Source: Paenibacillus crassostreae
Lineage (GTDB): Bacteria; Bacillota; Bacilli; Paenibacillales; Paenibacillaceae
Direction: 5' to 3'
Length of the DNA: 64,000 nt
NCBI RefSeq assembly: GCF_001857945.1
Contig: NZ_CP017770.1
Location: 3,038,001-3,102,000, forward strand
Shown: positions 19,985 through 27,348 of the stretch, one piece after another
Layout: every line of letters begins with the position of its first letter
Numbering within the stretch: the stretch's first letter is position 1
Position numbers and translations under genes: made by a program
The notes under the pieces: model-generated
What the model was told of the DNA's origin: nothing
Database searches by the model: none
Seen by the model: the letters and a program-made list of their open reading frames with translations, nothing else

Positions 19985-20725
19985 ATGAATGAACAGAACA
20001 AAAATCAAAACCATGAAGAAACTCCTAAACCATTTAAAGGAGCACCGGTGAATCAACCGTCTGCATGGAAGAGGCTGTTGTCGAAACGTTGGGTTTATCC
20101 CGCAGCCTACATGGCCGCAGCAGCAATTATATTAACCTTAGTGTGGGTCTATCAGGATGCCAGTCAGAAATCACTTACTACAGACCTCACTACTGTATCG
20201 GACAGCACACTCTCTCAGAATGAAGTTGTTGTAGGTATGGAGAAGGAAGAAGCAGAGTCACTTGCAGTGATTGCCAAGGCGGAGAATATGACATGGCCAG
20301 TAGCAGATGCTAAAGAAGTTAATGTTGTTAAACCGTTCTATGACCCGAAGGGAACGACCGAGAATCATCAGGAGGCTATGGTTCAATACAATGATATTTC
20401 AGTAACGAATAATGGTATTGACCTTGCCCGCGAAGATGACAAAGTGTTTGAAGTCAAAGCCGCACTGGATGGAAAGGTAACACGCGTTGAAGCACATCCA
20501 TTGATGGGAACCGTTGTGGAAGTTACGCATTCAGGGAATTTAATGACCGTCTATCAAAGTTTAGCTGACGCGAAAGTGAAAGTTGGGGACGAGATCGTTC
20601 AAGGGGACACTCTGGCGAGTGCTGGTCGTAGCGAAATGGAAAGTGATCTTGGGAACCATGTGCATTTCGAAGTATATAATAACGGCAACCTAGTCAACCC
20701 AGCCGAATTACTTCCACCTAAATAA
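19985..20725 (+). CDS. spoIIQ: SpoIIQ-type forespore M23 protein
   Basis: Forespore membrane protein that pairs with SpoIIIAH across the engulfing membranes. 246 residues: membrane helix at about 38-56, a linker, and a LytM/M23 domain at about 140-240. The second zinc motif is intact (HVH at 225-227). The first motif, normally HxGxD, reads NNGID with Asn at 142 in place of the zinc-binding His, so the domain is probably not an active peptidase, as in Bacillus SpoIIQ. Start ATG 19985 follows AGAGGTGAT. The in-frame ATG at 19964 falls inside the sigma-F -10 box. Directly downstream of spoIID. Confidence 0.9.
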   Translation: MNEQNKNQNHEETPKPFKGAPVNQPSAWKRLLSKRWVYPAAYMAAAAIILTLVWVYQDASQKSLTTDLTTVSDSTLSQNEVVVGMEKEEAESLAVIAKAENMTWPVADAKEVNVVKPFYDPKGTTENHQEAMVQYNDISVTNNGIDLAREDDKVFEVKAALDGKVTRVEAHPLMGTVVEVTHSGNLMTVYQSLADAKVKVGDEIVQGDTLASAGRSEMESDLGNHVHFEVYNNGNLVNPAELLPPK

Positions 20726-20751
20726 ATTTTCTGAAAAAAAGTAACAGGATA

Positions 20752-20796
20752 AACAGCAAAAAGGTAAGGATCTCCTTGCCTTTTTGCTGTTTTTTA
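20752..20796 (+). terminator. Terminator after spoIIQ
   Basis: 19-bp stem from AACAGCAAAAAGGTAAGGA (20752-20770) to TCCTTGCCTTTTTGCTGTT (20773-20791) with one wobble, then TTTTT. Confidence 0.92.
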
Positions 20797-20864
20797 GATG
20801 TGCTGAACATAACATGTCCACAAAATAAATGAGAATAATCAAGCTTGTCAACTCTTGAAACTGT

Positions 20865-20892
20865 GAATATATAGGCACGCCCCTCATATAAT
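20865..20892 (+). promoter_or_regulatory. Candidate sigma-E promoter of spoIIID
   Basis: GAATATA (20865-20871), 13-base spacer, CATATAAT (20885-20892). This resembles the mother-cell sigma-E pattern (KMATATT and CATACANT). It lies 33 bases before the GTG start. Confidence 0.5.
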
Positions 20893-20925
20893 GTACCAAA
20901 CTATCCACAGTAGGGAGGCGGGGGC

Positions 20926-21213
20926 GTGCACGATTACATTAAGGAACGGACCATCAAGATTGGACGTTGTATCGTGGAGACTAGGAACACGGTCCGAACC
21001 ATTGCCAAAGAATTTGGCGTATCGAAGAGTACGGTGCATAAGGATTTAACCGAACGACTGCCAGAGATAAATCCTGAACTGGCGGATCAAGTTAAGCACA
21101 TTCTCGAATATCACAAATCCATCCGCCATCTTAGGGGAGGCGAAGCCACCAAAATTAAGTATAAAAAAACGAATAATAAAAAAAGAGAAGCAGTAGGTAC
21201 GGCAAAGTCATAA
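20926..21213 (+). CDS. spoIIID: Sporulation transcription regulator SpoIIID
   Basis: Mother-cell DNA-binding protein that acts after sigma-E, repressing and activating many genes, including those leading to sigma-K. 95 residues with the helix-turn-helix TVRTIAKEFGVSKSTVHKDLTERL at about 22-45 and the conserved basic C-terminal tail (KIKYKKTNNKKRE) that adds a second DNA contact. Start GTG 20926 has GGGAGGCGGGGGC upstream. Neighbours mbl and flhOP are in the Bacillus order. Confidence 0.97.
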   Translation: MHDYIKERTIKIGRCIVETRNTVRTIAKEFGVSKSTVHKDLTERLPEINPELADQVKHILEYHKSIRHLRGGEATKIKYKKTNNKKREAVGTAKS

Positions 21214-21410
21214 GATTAAGGAGTTCAACCGACAATTCCCGTTGAATACTTCCCCTGAAGTATGATATGTTAAAAGATGGTATGGGATCGAAAAGTTATA
21301 ATCGTGGGGTATTCGAGAATAAAGGAATTATGTAGGTTATTGTCGAATGCAAATGGTTAACACATTATACATCTCAATTCACCATAAAATAACACTTTGG
21401 GGGCTCTTTC

Positions 21411-22412
21411 ATGATGTTAAGCAAGGATATTGGAATAGATCTCGGCACGGCAAATGTGCTCATTCACGTTAAAGGGAGAGGCGTTGTATTAAACGAACCT
21501 TCGGTTGTAGCCATTGAAAGGGATACTAAAAAAGTTCTTGCTGTTGGGGAAGATGCACGTCGTATGATTGGACGTACTCCAGGCAATATTATAGCAATTC
21601 GACCGTTACGTGACGGAGTTATTGCTGATTTTGAAGTAACTGAAACGATGCTTAAATATTTCATTAATCGGGTAGGTGGACGTACTTGGTATAGTCATCC
21701 TCGTATTCTCATTTGTGCACCGACCAATATAACATCTGTGGAACAGAAATCAATTCGAGAAGCAGCGGAGCATAGTGGTGCTAAGGAAGTATATCTAGAA
21801 GAAGAACCCAAGGCGGCAGCGATTGGGGCCGGTATGAATATCTATGAGCCAAGTGGCAACATGGTAGTCGATATCGGTGGCGGAACGACGGATGTTGCAG
21901 TTCTTTCGATGGGCGATGTCGTTACCGCTTCTTCACTTAAAGTAGCAGGTGACAAGTTCGATGAATCTATTTCAAAGTACATAAAGAGTAAATATAAATT
22001 GCTCATAGGAGAACGTACAGCTGAAGATATTAAACTGAGAATTGGAACAGTAAGACCAGGTGGTATTCAGGCTGAGATGGACATTCGTGGACGGGATATG
22101 GTAACGGGACTTCCATTAACGATCACCATTCATTCTAGCGAGGTTCAAGAGGCATTATTAGATCCAATTACAGCTATCGTGATGTCGGCTAAGTCCGTAT
22201 TAGAACGGACGCCACCAGAATTATCAGCAGATATTATCGACCGCGGTGTAATTCTGACAGGCGGCGGTGCTTTACTGAACGGATTAGATGAACTATTGTC
22301 TGATGAATTGCGTGTTCCTGTATTAATAGCGGAAGACCCGATGCACTGCGTAGTAAAAGGAACAGGTATTATGCTTGATAATTTAGATAAAGTAATTAAG
22401 AAAAAATTCTAA
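21411..22412 (+). CDS. mbl: Actin-like cell-shape protein Mbl
   Basis: MreB-family filament protein that guides lateral wall synthesis along the membrane. 333 residues; ATP-binding motifs are IGIDLGTANVLI (phosphate 1), VVDIGGGTTDVAV (phosphate 2) and ILTGGGALLNGLDELL (adenosine). Synteny with spoIIID upstream and flhO downstream marks this as Mbl rather than MreB or MreBH. Start ATG 21411 or 21414; GGGGG about 8 bases upstream is the only ribosome-site-like signal. Confidence 0.95.
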   Translation: MMLSKDIGIDLGTANVLIHVKGRGVVLNEPSVVAIERDTKKVLAVGEDARRMIGRTPGNIIAIRPLRDGVIADFEVTETMLKYFINRVGGRTWYSHPRILICAPTNITSVEQKSIREAAEHSGAKEVYLEEEPKAAAIGAGMNIYEPSGNMVVDIGGGTTDVAVLSMGDVVTASSLKVAGDKFDESISKYIKSKYKLLIGERTAEDIKLRIGTVRPGGIQAEMDIRGRDMVTGLPLTITIHSSEVQEALLDPITAIVMSAKSVLERTPPELSADIIDRGVILTGGGALLNGLDELLSDELRVPVLIAEDPMHCVVKGTGIMLDNLDKVIKKKF

Positions 22413-22522
22413 TATGCCGATAAATACTAATAGTAAATAAAAAAAGAGTAAATTTGGTAGATACATTTTATATGGAGATATTTATATAGATGGTAAGATG
22501 ATAGTGAAAGGGGATTGGACTT

Positions 22523-23407
22523 ATGTTAAGAGGATTGTATACAGCAGCAGCTGGATTGATAACACAACAACGTCGTCATGATACCATAACGCAGAATCTT
22601 GCTAACATTAACACGACAGGATATAAGCAGGTGAATTCTGCAGCTCGTTCTTTTCCAGAAGTACTCGTATCTATAACAGGTGGAGATGTAAAGAACGCAG
22701 AGCGCTCGATAGGTAAGCTGAATACAGGTGTATTTATGGAAGAAAGTATGTCCATGTTCTTACAAGGAGATGTAACAGTAACTGATAAGACAACTGACTT
22801 TGCCCTCGTATCAGATTTGGTAAGTAATGATCCGAATACAGGACAACCTATTGCATTTGATGCGAATGGGCAGTATGTTGATGAAGAAGGGAATACGACA
22901 TACCAATCGCAAGCTTTCTTCACGGTGCAAGATGCTGAGGGGAATATACGTTATACTCGTGATGGTAATTTCGTAGTGAATGCGGCGGGTCAACTTACTT
23001 CGTCTACAGGATTCCTTGTATTAGGTGCAAATAATCAACCGATTACAATCAATGGTTCTGTTGATAACCTTAAAGTGAATGGACAAGGTCAGCTTATTAA
23101 TGCAACTACAGGTGTGGCTACAGGAGCATCCTTAGCCATTAGTATCGTGAATCAACCTTATCAATTGGTGAGAGAAGGAAACGGTGTATTCCGGATAGAT
23201 GATATTGAAGCAGCGGGTGTTCGTCTAAGTGAAGCTGGTGATAATATGACAGTTCGTCAAGGATATATCGAACGGTCCAATGTAGACTCCGCTCAATCGA
23301 TCGTGGATATGAACCTAGCGGCGCGCGCGTATGAAGCGAACCAGAAAGTTGTTCAATATTATGATAGGAGCTTGGAGAAAGCTGTTAACGAAATAGGAAG
23401 AGTGTAA
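22523..23407 (+). CDS. flhO: Flagellar rod/hook-basal protein FlhO
   Basis: FlgF/FlgG-family protein of the distal rod. 294 residues with the typical N-terminal MLRGLYTAAAGLITQQRRHDTITQNLANINTTGYK pattern (spread over 1-35) and the C-terminal YIERSNVDSAQSIVDMN.AARAYEANQK that forms the paired coiled coil. Exported by the flagellar type III system, so it has no signal peptide. Start ATG 22523 follows AAGGGGATTGGACTT. Paired with flhP, with three tandem repeats filling the gap. Confidence 0.93.
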   Translation: MLRGLYTAAAGLITQQRRHDTITQNLANINTTGYKQVNSAARSFPEVLVSITGGDVKNAERSIGKLNTGVFMEESMSMFLQGDVTVTDKTTDFALVSDLVSNDPNTGQPIAFDANGQYVDEEGNTTYQSQAFFTVQDAEGNIRYTRDGNFVVNAAGQLTSSTGFLVLGANNQPITINGSVDNLKVNGQGQLINATTGVATGASLAISIVNQPYQLVREGNGVFRIDDIEAAGVRLSEAGDNMTVRQGYIERSNVDSAQSIVDMNLAARAYEANQKVVQYYDRSLEKAVNEIGRV

Positions 23408-23417
23408 AACTAAGCTA

Positions 23418-23539
23418 ATGCTTACGAAGTCAGCTTTACTTCGTAAAGCTCAGAATATGCTTACGAAGCTAGCTTTACTTCGTAAAGCTCAGAATATGCT
23501 TACGAAGCTAGCTTTACTTCGTAAAGCTCTTAGGAGGTA
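23418..23539 (+). repeat. Three tandem 39-bp hairpin repeats before the flhP Shine-Dalgarno
   Basis: Copies begin at 23418, 23457 and 23496 with ATGCTTACGAAG. Each contains the perfect hairpin AGCTTTAC-TTC-GTAAAGCT, and the last leads directly into CTTAGGAGG, the flhP ribosome site. The head TTACGAAG is also complementary to CTTCGTAA in the hairpin, giving an alternative fold. Because 39 is a multiple of three, the repeats stay open in the flhP frame. Confidence 0.9.
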
Positions 23540-23543
23540 TAAG

Positions 23544-24368
23544 ATGAACAACTCCATCATTACTGCAATGGTGTCCTTAAATAGTATGCAATCGAGATTG
23601 AATGTCATTGCAGATAACATAGCTAACATGGATACGGTGGGATATAAAAGAAAAGAGAGTTCTTTCGAAGATGTACTCACTACAGTACAAAGTCAACATA
23701 AAGACTTCGAAAGTGCGGGACGAGCAACACCAATGGGGTATAACGTAGGGTACGGAATTAAACAGGCTGCTATTACGCTGGATTGGGAGCAAGGAACACC
23801 GCAGGAGACAGGTCTTCCAACGGATTTGGCGATTGAAGGCAATGGTTTATTCGCTGTACAGAGCAATGGGAATACAGCATATACACGTGATGGTGCTTTT
23901 CAATTTGTTCCAGATTCCGAAGTTGATAGCTTGATGGTTCTTGTGAATAATCAAGGTGATAAAGTGCTTAATAGAGAAGGTAATGCCCCGATCACTGTTC
24001 CAACAGATGTTAAGGTAGCCATTGATAGTGACGGAAATGTATGGGCCACACAGAACGGAACATCCGAGAGAGAAATAGTTGCTCAGGTACTAGTGGTTCA
24101 ACTGGAAAAACCAGAAGGGTTAGTTCGAGTAGACGGAAATAAATTTGTTCTGGCTGATGGAGTAACAACAAATATGGCATTTGGAATGTCAACAGTGGCC
24201 ATTCCAGAGGATGTGTCGATCCACTCAGGGTATTTAGAGAAATCGAATGTGGACTTGACTGTAGAAATGGCAGAGATGGTACAGGTGCAACGAGCATATC
24301 AGCTTATGTCTCGGGCGTTAACCTCCAGTGATACTTTGATGAATCTTGCGAATAATTTGCGGGGTTAG
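23544..24368 (+). CDS. flhP: Flagellar hook-basal body protein FlhP
   Basis: Second FlgF/FlgG-family rod protein, 274 residues. It begins MNNSIITAMVSLNSMQSRLNVIADNIANMDTVGYKRKE (the rod-domain heptads, residues 1-38). It ends with the paired helix SGYLEKSNVDLTVEMAEMVQVQRAYQL. I reject the longer in-frame start at 23418: those 42 codons are three translated copies of a DNA repeat, and AGGAGG sits 8 bases before ATG 23544. Flanked by flhO and a small membrane gene as in Bacillus. Confidence 0.93.
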   Translation: MNNSIITAMVSLNSMQSRLNVIADNIANMDTVGYKRKESSFEDVLTTVQSQHKDFESAGRATPMGYNVGYGIKQAAITLDWEQGTPQETGLPTDLAIEGNGLFAVQSNGNTAYTRDGAFQFVPDSEVDSLMVLVNNQGDKVLNREGNAPITVPTDVKVAIDSDGNVWATQNGTSEREIVAQVLVVQLEKPEGLVRVDGNKFVLADGVTTNMAFGMSTVAIPEDVSIHSGYLEKSNVDLTVEMAEMVQVQRAYQLMSRALTSSDTLMNLANNLRG

Positions 24369-24379
24369 ATGGAGGTAAC

Positions 24380-24583
24380 ATGAGCGAATCTAACAAGTCT
24401 GTGAAGAAGACAACACCGACATGGAGAATTGTACTGCGTTACATGATTCCAATCTTTTTACTCATCGCCTTAATTAGCGGAATGGTTGTGGGGTATGTCA
24501 TCTTGGGGAAACGTAGTATCGAGGAAGTATTTCTGTGGGAGACTTGGAAACACGTATACGATCTAGTTTTTGCCCCTTCGTAA
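24380..24583 (+). CDS. EpuA-like single-span membrane protein
   Basis: 67-residue protein with one central helix (about 23-43) after a basic, Ser/Thr-rich N-terminus. The pattern RYMIPIFLLIALISGMVVGYVILG followed by ETWKHVYDLVF fits the EpuA family, often mis-annotated as an RNA polymerase beta subunit because of an old label. Function unknown. Start ATG 24380 after GGAGGTAAC, 11 bp downstream of flhP, so translation is linked to it. Confidence 0.75.
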   Translation: MSESNKSVKKTTPTWRIVLRYMIPIFLLIALISGMVVGYVILGKRSIEEVFLWETWKHVYDLVFAPS

Positions 24584-24618
24584 AGGATGAATATACGATA
24601 TTGGTTACAAAAATGATA

Positions 24619-24650
24619 AAAACTCCTATTCATTGGGAGTTTTCTTTTTA
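24619..24650 (+). terminator. Terminator after the flhOP unit
   Basis: AAAACTCC (24619-24626) pairs with GGGAGTTTT (24635-24643), then CTTTTT. Confidence 0.85.
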
Positions 24651-24823
24651 TGTTCGATAACTGTATAATGGTGGTGGGCTATGGACAAAAGGGCCCTCTC
24701 CCATAGACAATGATTGCCTCTTAGGAGAAAGCCCCTTATCTGAACCTCCAAATTCTGCAGAAGATGAAGGATATACATAGTATTACCGTAATATAATAAG
24801 GTTATTCGAAAGGAGTTTTGTTC

Positions 24824-25261
24824 GTGTTAAATGTGAATCAAATTCAAGAGATTATCCCCCATAGACCACCATTCCTATTAGTTGATCGTATTATTGAGAT
24901 GGAAGTAGGTAAACGGGCAGTAGGGATCAAGAATGTAACCATCAATGAACCATTTTTTACAGGCCATTTCCCGGGATATCCTGTAATGCCAGGTGTTCTC
25001 ATTACTGAAGCGTTGGCTCAAGTGGGAGCTGTTGCTATTTTGAATGTAGAGAGTAATAAAGGGAAGATCGGTTTTCTAGCAGGTCTGGATAATTTCCGGT
25101 TCCGTGGCCAAGTTGTTCCAGGAGATACATTGAGATTAGAAGTTGAAATTACACGCTTAAAGGGCAGTATTGGTAAAGGTCATGCTAAGGCTTCTGTGGA
25201 GGGTAAAGTTGTAGCAGAAGGTGAAATCATGTTCGCATTATCTGATCCAACAGCATCATAA
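24824..25261 (+). CDS. fabZ: 3-hydroxyacyl-ACP dehydratase FabZ
   Basis: Dehydrates 3-hydroxyacyl-ACP in fatty-acid elongation. The 145-residue hot-dog protein has the N-terminal [14 protein letters not shown], the catalytic-helix region [23 protein letters not shown] (H48 and E62), and [15 protein letters not shown]. Start GTG 24824 has AAGGAG 8 bases upstream; an in-frame TTG at 24818 is too close to that site. Located after flhP as in Bacillus (ywpB). Confidence 0.97.
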   Translation: MLNVNQIQEIIPHRPPFLLVDRIIEMEVGKRAVGIKNVTINEPFFTGHFPGYPVMPGVLITEALAQVGAVAILNVESNKGKIGFLAGLDNFRFRGQVVPGDTLRLEVEITRLKGSIGKGHAKASVEGKVVAEGEIMFALSDPTAS

Positions 25262-25324
25262 GATTGATTACAATATTTATATAGGTTAGGTTGAAATTTA
25301 TTAGAATCGAAGGGAGATTTATTG

Positions 25325-27043
25325 ATGTCTCAATTAACACAGCATTCTATTAATAATATTCAGAAATGGCTACAGGATTCTTATATTGATGAGGATACTA
25401 AACAAGAACTTCGTAGTTTAGAGAACGATCCTATGGAGCTTGAAGATCGCTTTTATAAAGACTTGGAGTTTGGTACGGGGGGACTTCGTGGTGTGATCGG
25501 TGCAGGTAGTAATCGCATGAATCGTTACACTGTAGGTAAGGCGACACAAGGGTATGCACAATATATACAACAGAGCCATGGACAACAAACGGGTCGACCT
25601 TCTGTTGTTATTGCTCATGACTCTCGTCATTTCTCTCCAGAGTTCGCTCTGGAAGCAGCACTAGTATTAGCGGGTAATGGGATTATTGCCAAGCTATTCC
25701 CTTCTCTTCGGACGACTCCTCAGCTTTCGTTCAGTGTACGTGATTTGAAAGCAACAGGAGGGATTGTCGTGACTGCAAGTCATAATCCTCCAGAATATAA
25801 CGGGTACAAAGTATATAATGATCAAGGTGGGCAGCTTATTCCACATGAAGCAGAGCAAGTTATTCATCATATCCAGAATGTTGATTCTTTCTCAGCTGTG
25901 AAGAAACTGACTCAGATAGAGGCAGAAGAACAAGGTCTGTTAGTATGGCTTGGAGAAGAAGACGATGATGCATTTGTTCGCACAGTAGCTCTGAATAGCA
26001 TAAATGCAGATCTAATATGTACATCACTAGGTGATGATTTCCGGATCGTGTATACGCCATTACATGGAACAGGGAATATTCCTGTACGTAAGACGTTGGA
26101 ATCCATCGGATTTACACATATTCATGTGGTTCCGGAACAAGCACAACCAGATGCTGAATTTTCTACAGTGAAATCACCTAACCCTGAAGAGCGTGAAGCT
26201 TTTACATTAGCGATAAAGTTGGGCCAATCATTAGATGCAGACATTCTCATTGGAACAGATCCTGATTGTGACCGAATGGGAGCTGTTGTGAAAGATCGGA
26301 ATGGTGAATATGTCGTACTCTCTGGTAATCAGTCCGGAGCGATTATGATTCATTATCTATTAAGTCAACTTAAAGAAGCTGGGAAGCTCCCTAATAATGG
26401 TGTCGTAGTGAAGACAATCGTAACAAGCGAGATGGGCGCAACGATTGCACGCCATTATGGGGCAGAAGTCGTTAATACGCTAACTGGATTCAAATATATT
26501 GGTGAGAAAATGACTCAATATGAAGCATCAGGTCAATATACGTATCTATTCGGTTATGAGGAAAGTTATGGTTACCTCGCGGGGAACTATGCTAGGGATA
26601 AAGATGCTGTACTCGCGTCAATGTTGATCGCTGAAGCGGGTGCTTATTATAAAGGCCAAGGTAAAACATTATACGATGTGTTAGAAGGGCTATACGATCA
26701 GTTCGGATACTTCCAAGAGAAACTCGAATCTCGTACCTTGAAAGGTAAAGATGGAGTTGCACAAATTCAATCGCTAATGGCAGATTGGCGGACTCAGCCT
26801 CCTGTAGAGGTTGGAGGAGTTCGTATAAATGACGTGTTGGATTATTCTTTAGGGCTTGACGATCTTCCTAAGGAGAATGTATTAAAATTCATGCTGGAAG
26901 ATGGATCATGGTTCTGTCTAAGACCTTCAGGAACAGAACCGAAGATCAAAGTTTATTTTGCAGTTCGTGGTGAGACTCTAAAGGATGCGGATGAACGAAT
27001 TGCCAAGCTAGTCGAAGTTGTCATGGCACGTGTTGACGCTTAA
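25325..27043 (+). CDS. pgcA: Phospho-sugar mutase (alpha-phosphoglucomutase PgcA type)
   Basis: Interconverts glucose 6-phosphate and glucose 1-phosphate (and probably mannose phosphates), feeding UDP-glucose for wall and lipid glycosylation. 572 residues with four-domain phosphohexomutase layout: FGTGGLRG at about 49-56, the phosphoserine loop VVTASHNPPEYNG with S152, the metal loop DPDCDRMG at about 318, the sugar loop GYEESYGYL, and RPSGTEPK near the C-terminus. Start ATG 25325 after GAAGGGAG; TTG 25322 is adjacent but less likely. A structured repeat begins 7 bases after the stop. Confidence 0.93.
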   Translation: MSQLTQHSINNIQKWLQDSYIDEDTKQELRSLENDPMELEDRFYKDLEFGTGGLRGVIGAGSNRMNRYTVGKATQGYAQYIQQSHGQQTGRPSVVIAHDSRHFSPEFALEAALVLAGNGIIAKLFPSLRTTPQLSFSVRDLKATGGIVVTASHNPPEYNGYKVYNDQGGQLIPHEAEQVIHHIQNVDSFSAVKKLTQIEAEEQGLLVWLGEEDDDAFVRTVALNSINADLICTSLGDDFRIVYTPLHGTGNIPVRKTLESIGFTHIHVVPEQAQPDAEFSTVKSPNPEEREAFTLAIKLGQSLDADILIGTDPDCDRMGAVVKDRNGEYVVLSGNQSGAIMIHYLLSQLKEAGKLPNNGVVVKTIVTSEMGATIARHYGAEVVNTLTGFKYIGEKMTQYEASGQYTYLFGYEESYGYLAGNYARDKDAVLASMLIAEAGAYYKGQGKTLYDVLEGLYDQFGYFQEKLESRTLKGKDGVAQIQSLMADWRTQPPVEVGGVRINDVLDYSLGLDDLPKENVLKFMLEDGSWFCLRPSGTEPKIKVYFAVRGETLKDADERIAKLVEVVMARVDA

Positions 27044-27049
27044 GCGGTA

Positions 27050-27256
27050 GTTCAAAAAGTCATCTTTTGATCACGAAGTATAGCAAGGGGCGTATTCGAC
27101 ATCGAATATTGAATTCAGCCGGTCCTTCCGGTGCTCTCGTAGGTACTGCCTACGCTCCGCTCCTCACTCCCTTGCTTTATCCAATCTTCTAAAGCGTTTT
27201 GAAAAAACGCAGCATCGTAAGCATAAGCTCGGTGCTGAAAATCTGACTTTTTGAAC
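27050..27256. repeat. 207-bp cloverleaf-like inverted-repeat element
   Basis: Ends are the perfect 12-bp inverted repeat GTTCAAAAAGTC / GACTTTTTGAAC. Inside, AGCAAGGG (27082-27089) pairs with CCCTTGCT (27169-27176) and encloses three hairpins: ATTCGA/TCGAAT, CCGG/CCGG, and CGTAGG/CCTACG. A further hairpin GCGTTTT/AAAACGC (27194-27210) adjoins AGCATCGTAAGCAT, the reversed head of the leader-hairpin repeat family. No ORF. It looks like a non-autonomous mobile or structured-RNA element; I recall similar sequences in Paenibacillus but cannot search. Confidence 0.75.
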
Positions 27257-27293
27257 ACGTATTTAAATATAAATAAAGTTTAATGGGATAGGA

Positions 27294-27326
27294 CTCAGGA
27301 ACATGTCTAGTATTCGTGTTCCTGAG
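27294..27326 (+). promoter_or_regulatory. Leader hairpin of the DUF5693 gene
   Basis: CTCAGGAACA (27294-27303) and TGTTCCTGAG (27317-27326) are perfect complements, ending 7 bases before AAGGAGG. No T tail, so not a terminator. Likely a 5' UTR structure. Confidence 0.5.
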
Positions 27327-27348
27327 TGAGAATAAGGAGGAAATTGTA

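Noticed and set aside
23418..23543. N-terminal extension of FlhP with a 13-residue repeat (LTKLALLRKAQNM)
   Set aside because: It is the translation of three 39-bp DNA repeats. AGGAGG directly precedes ATG 23544, which starts the conserved rod-protein N-terminus.
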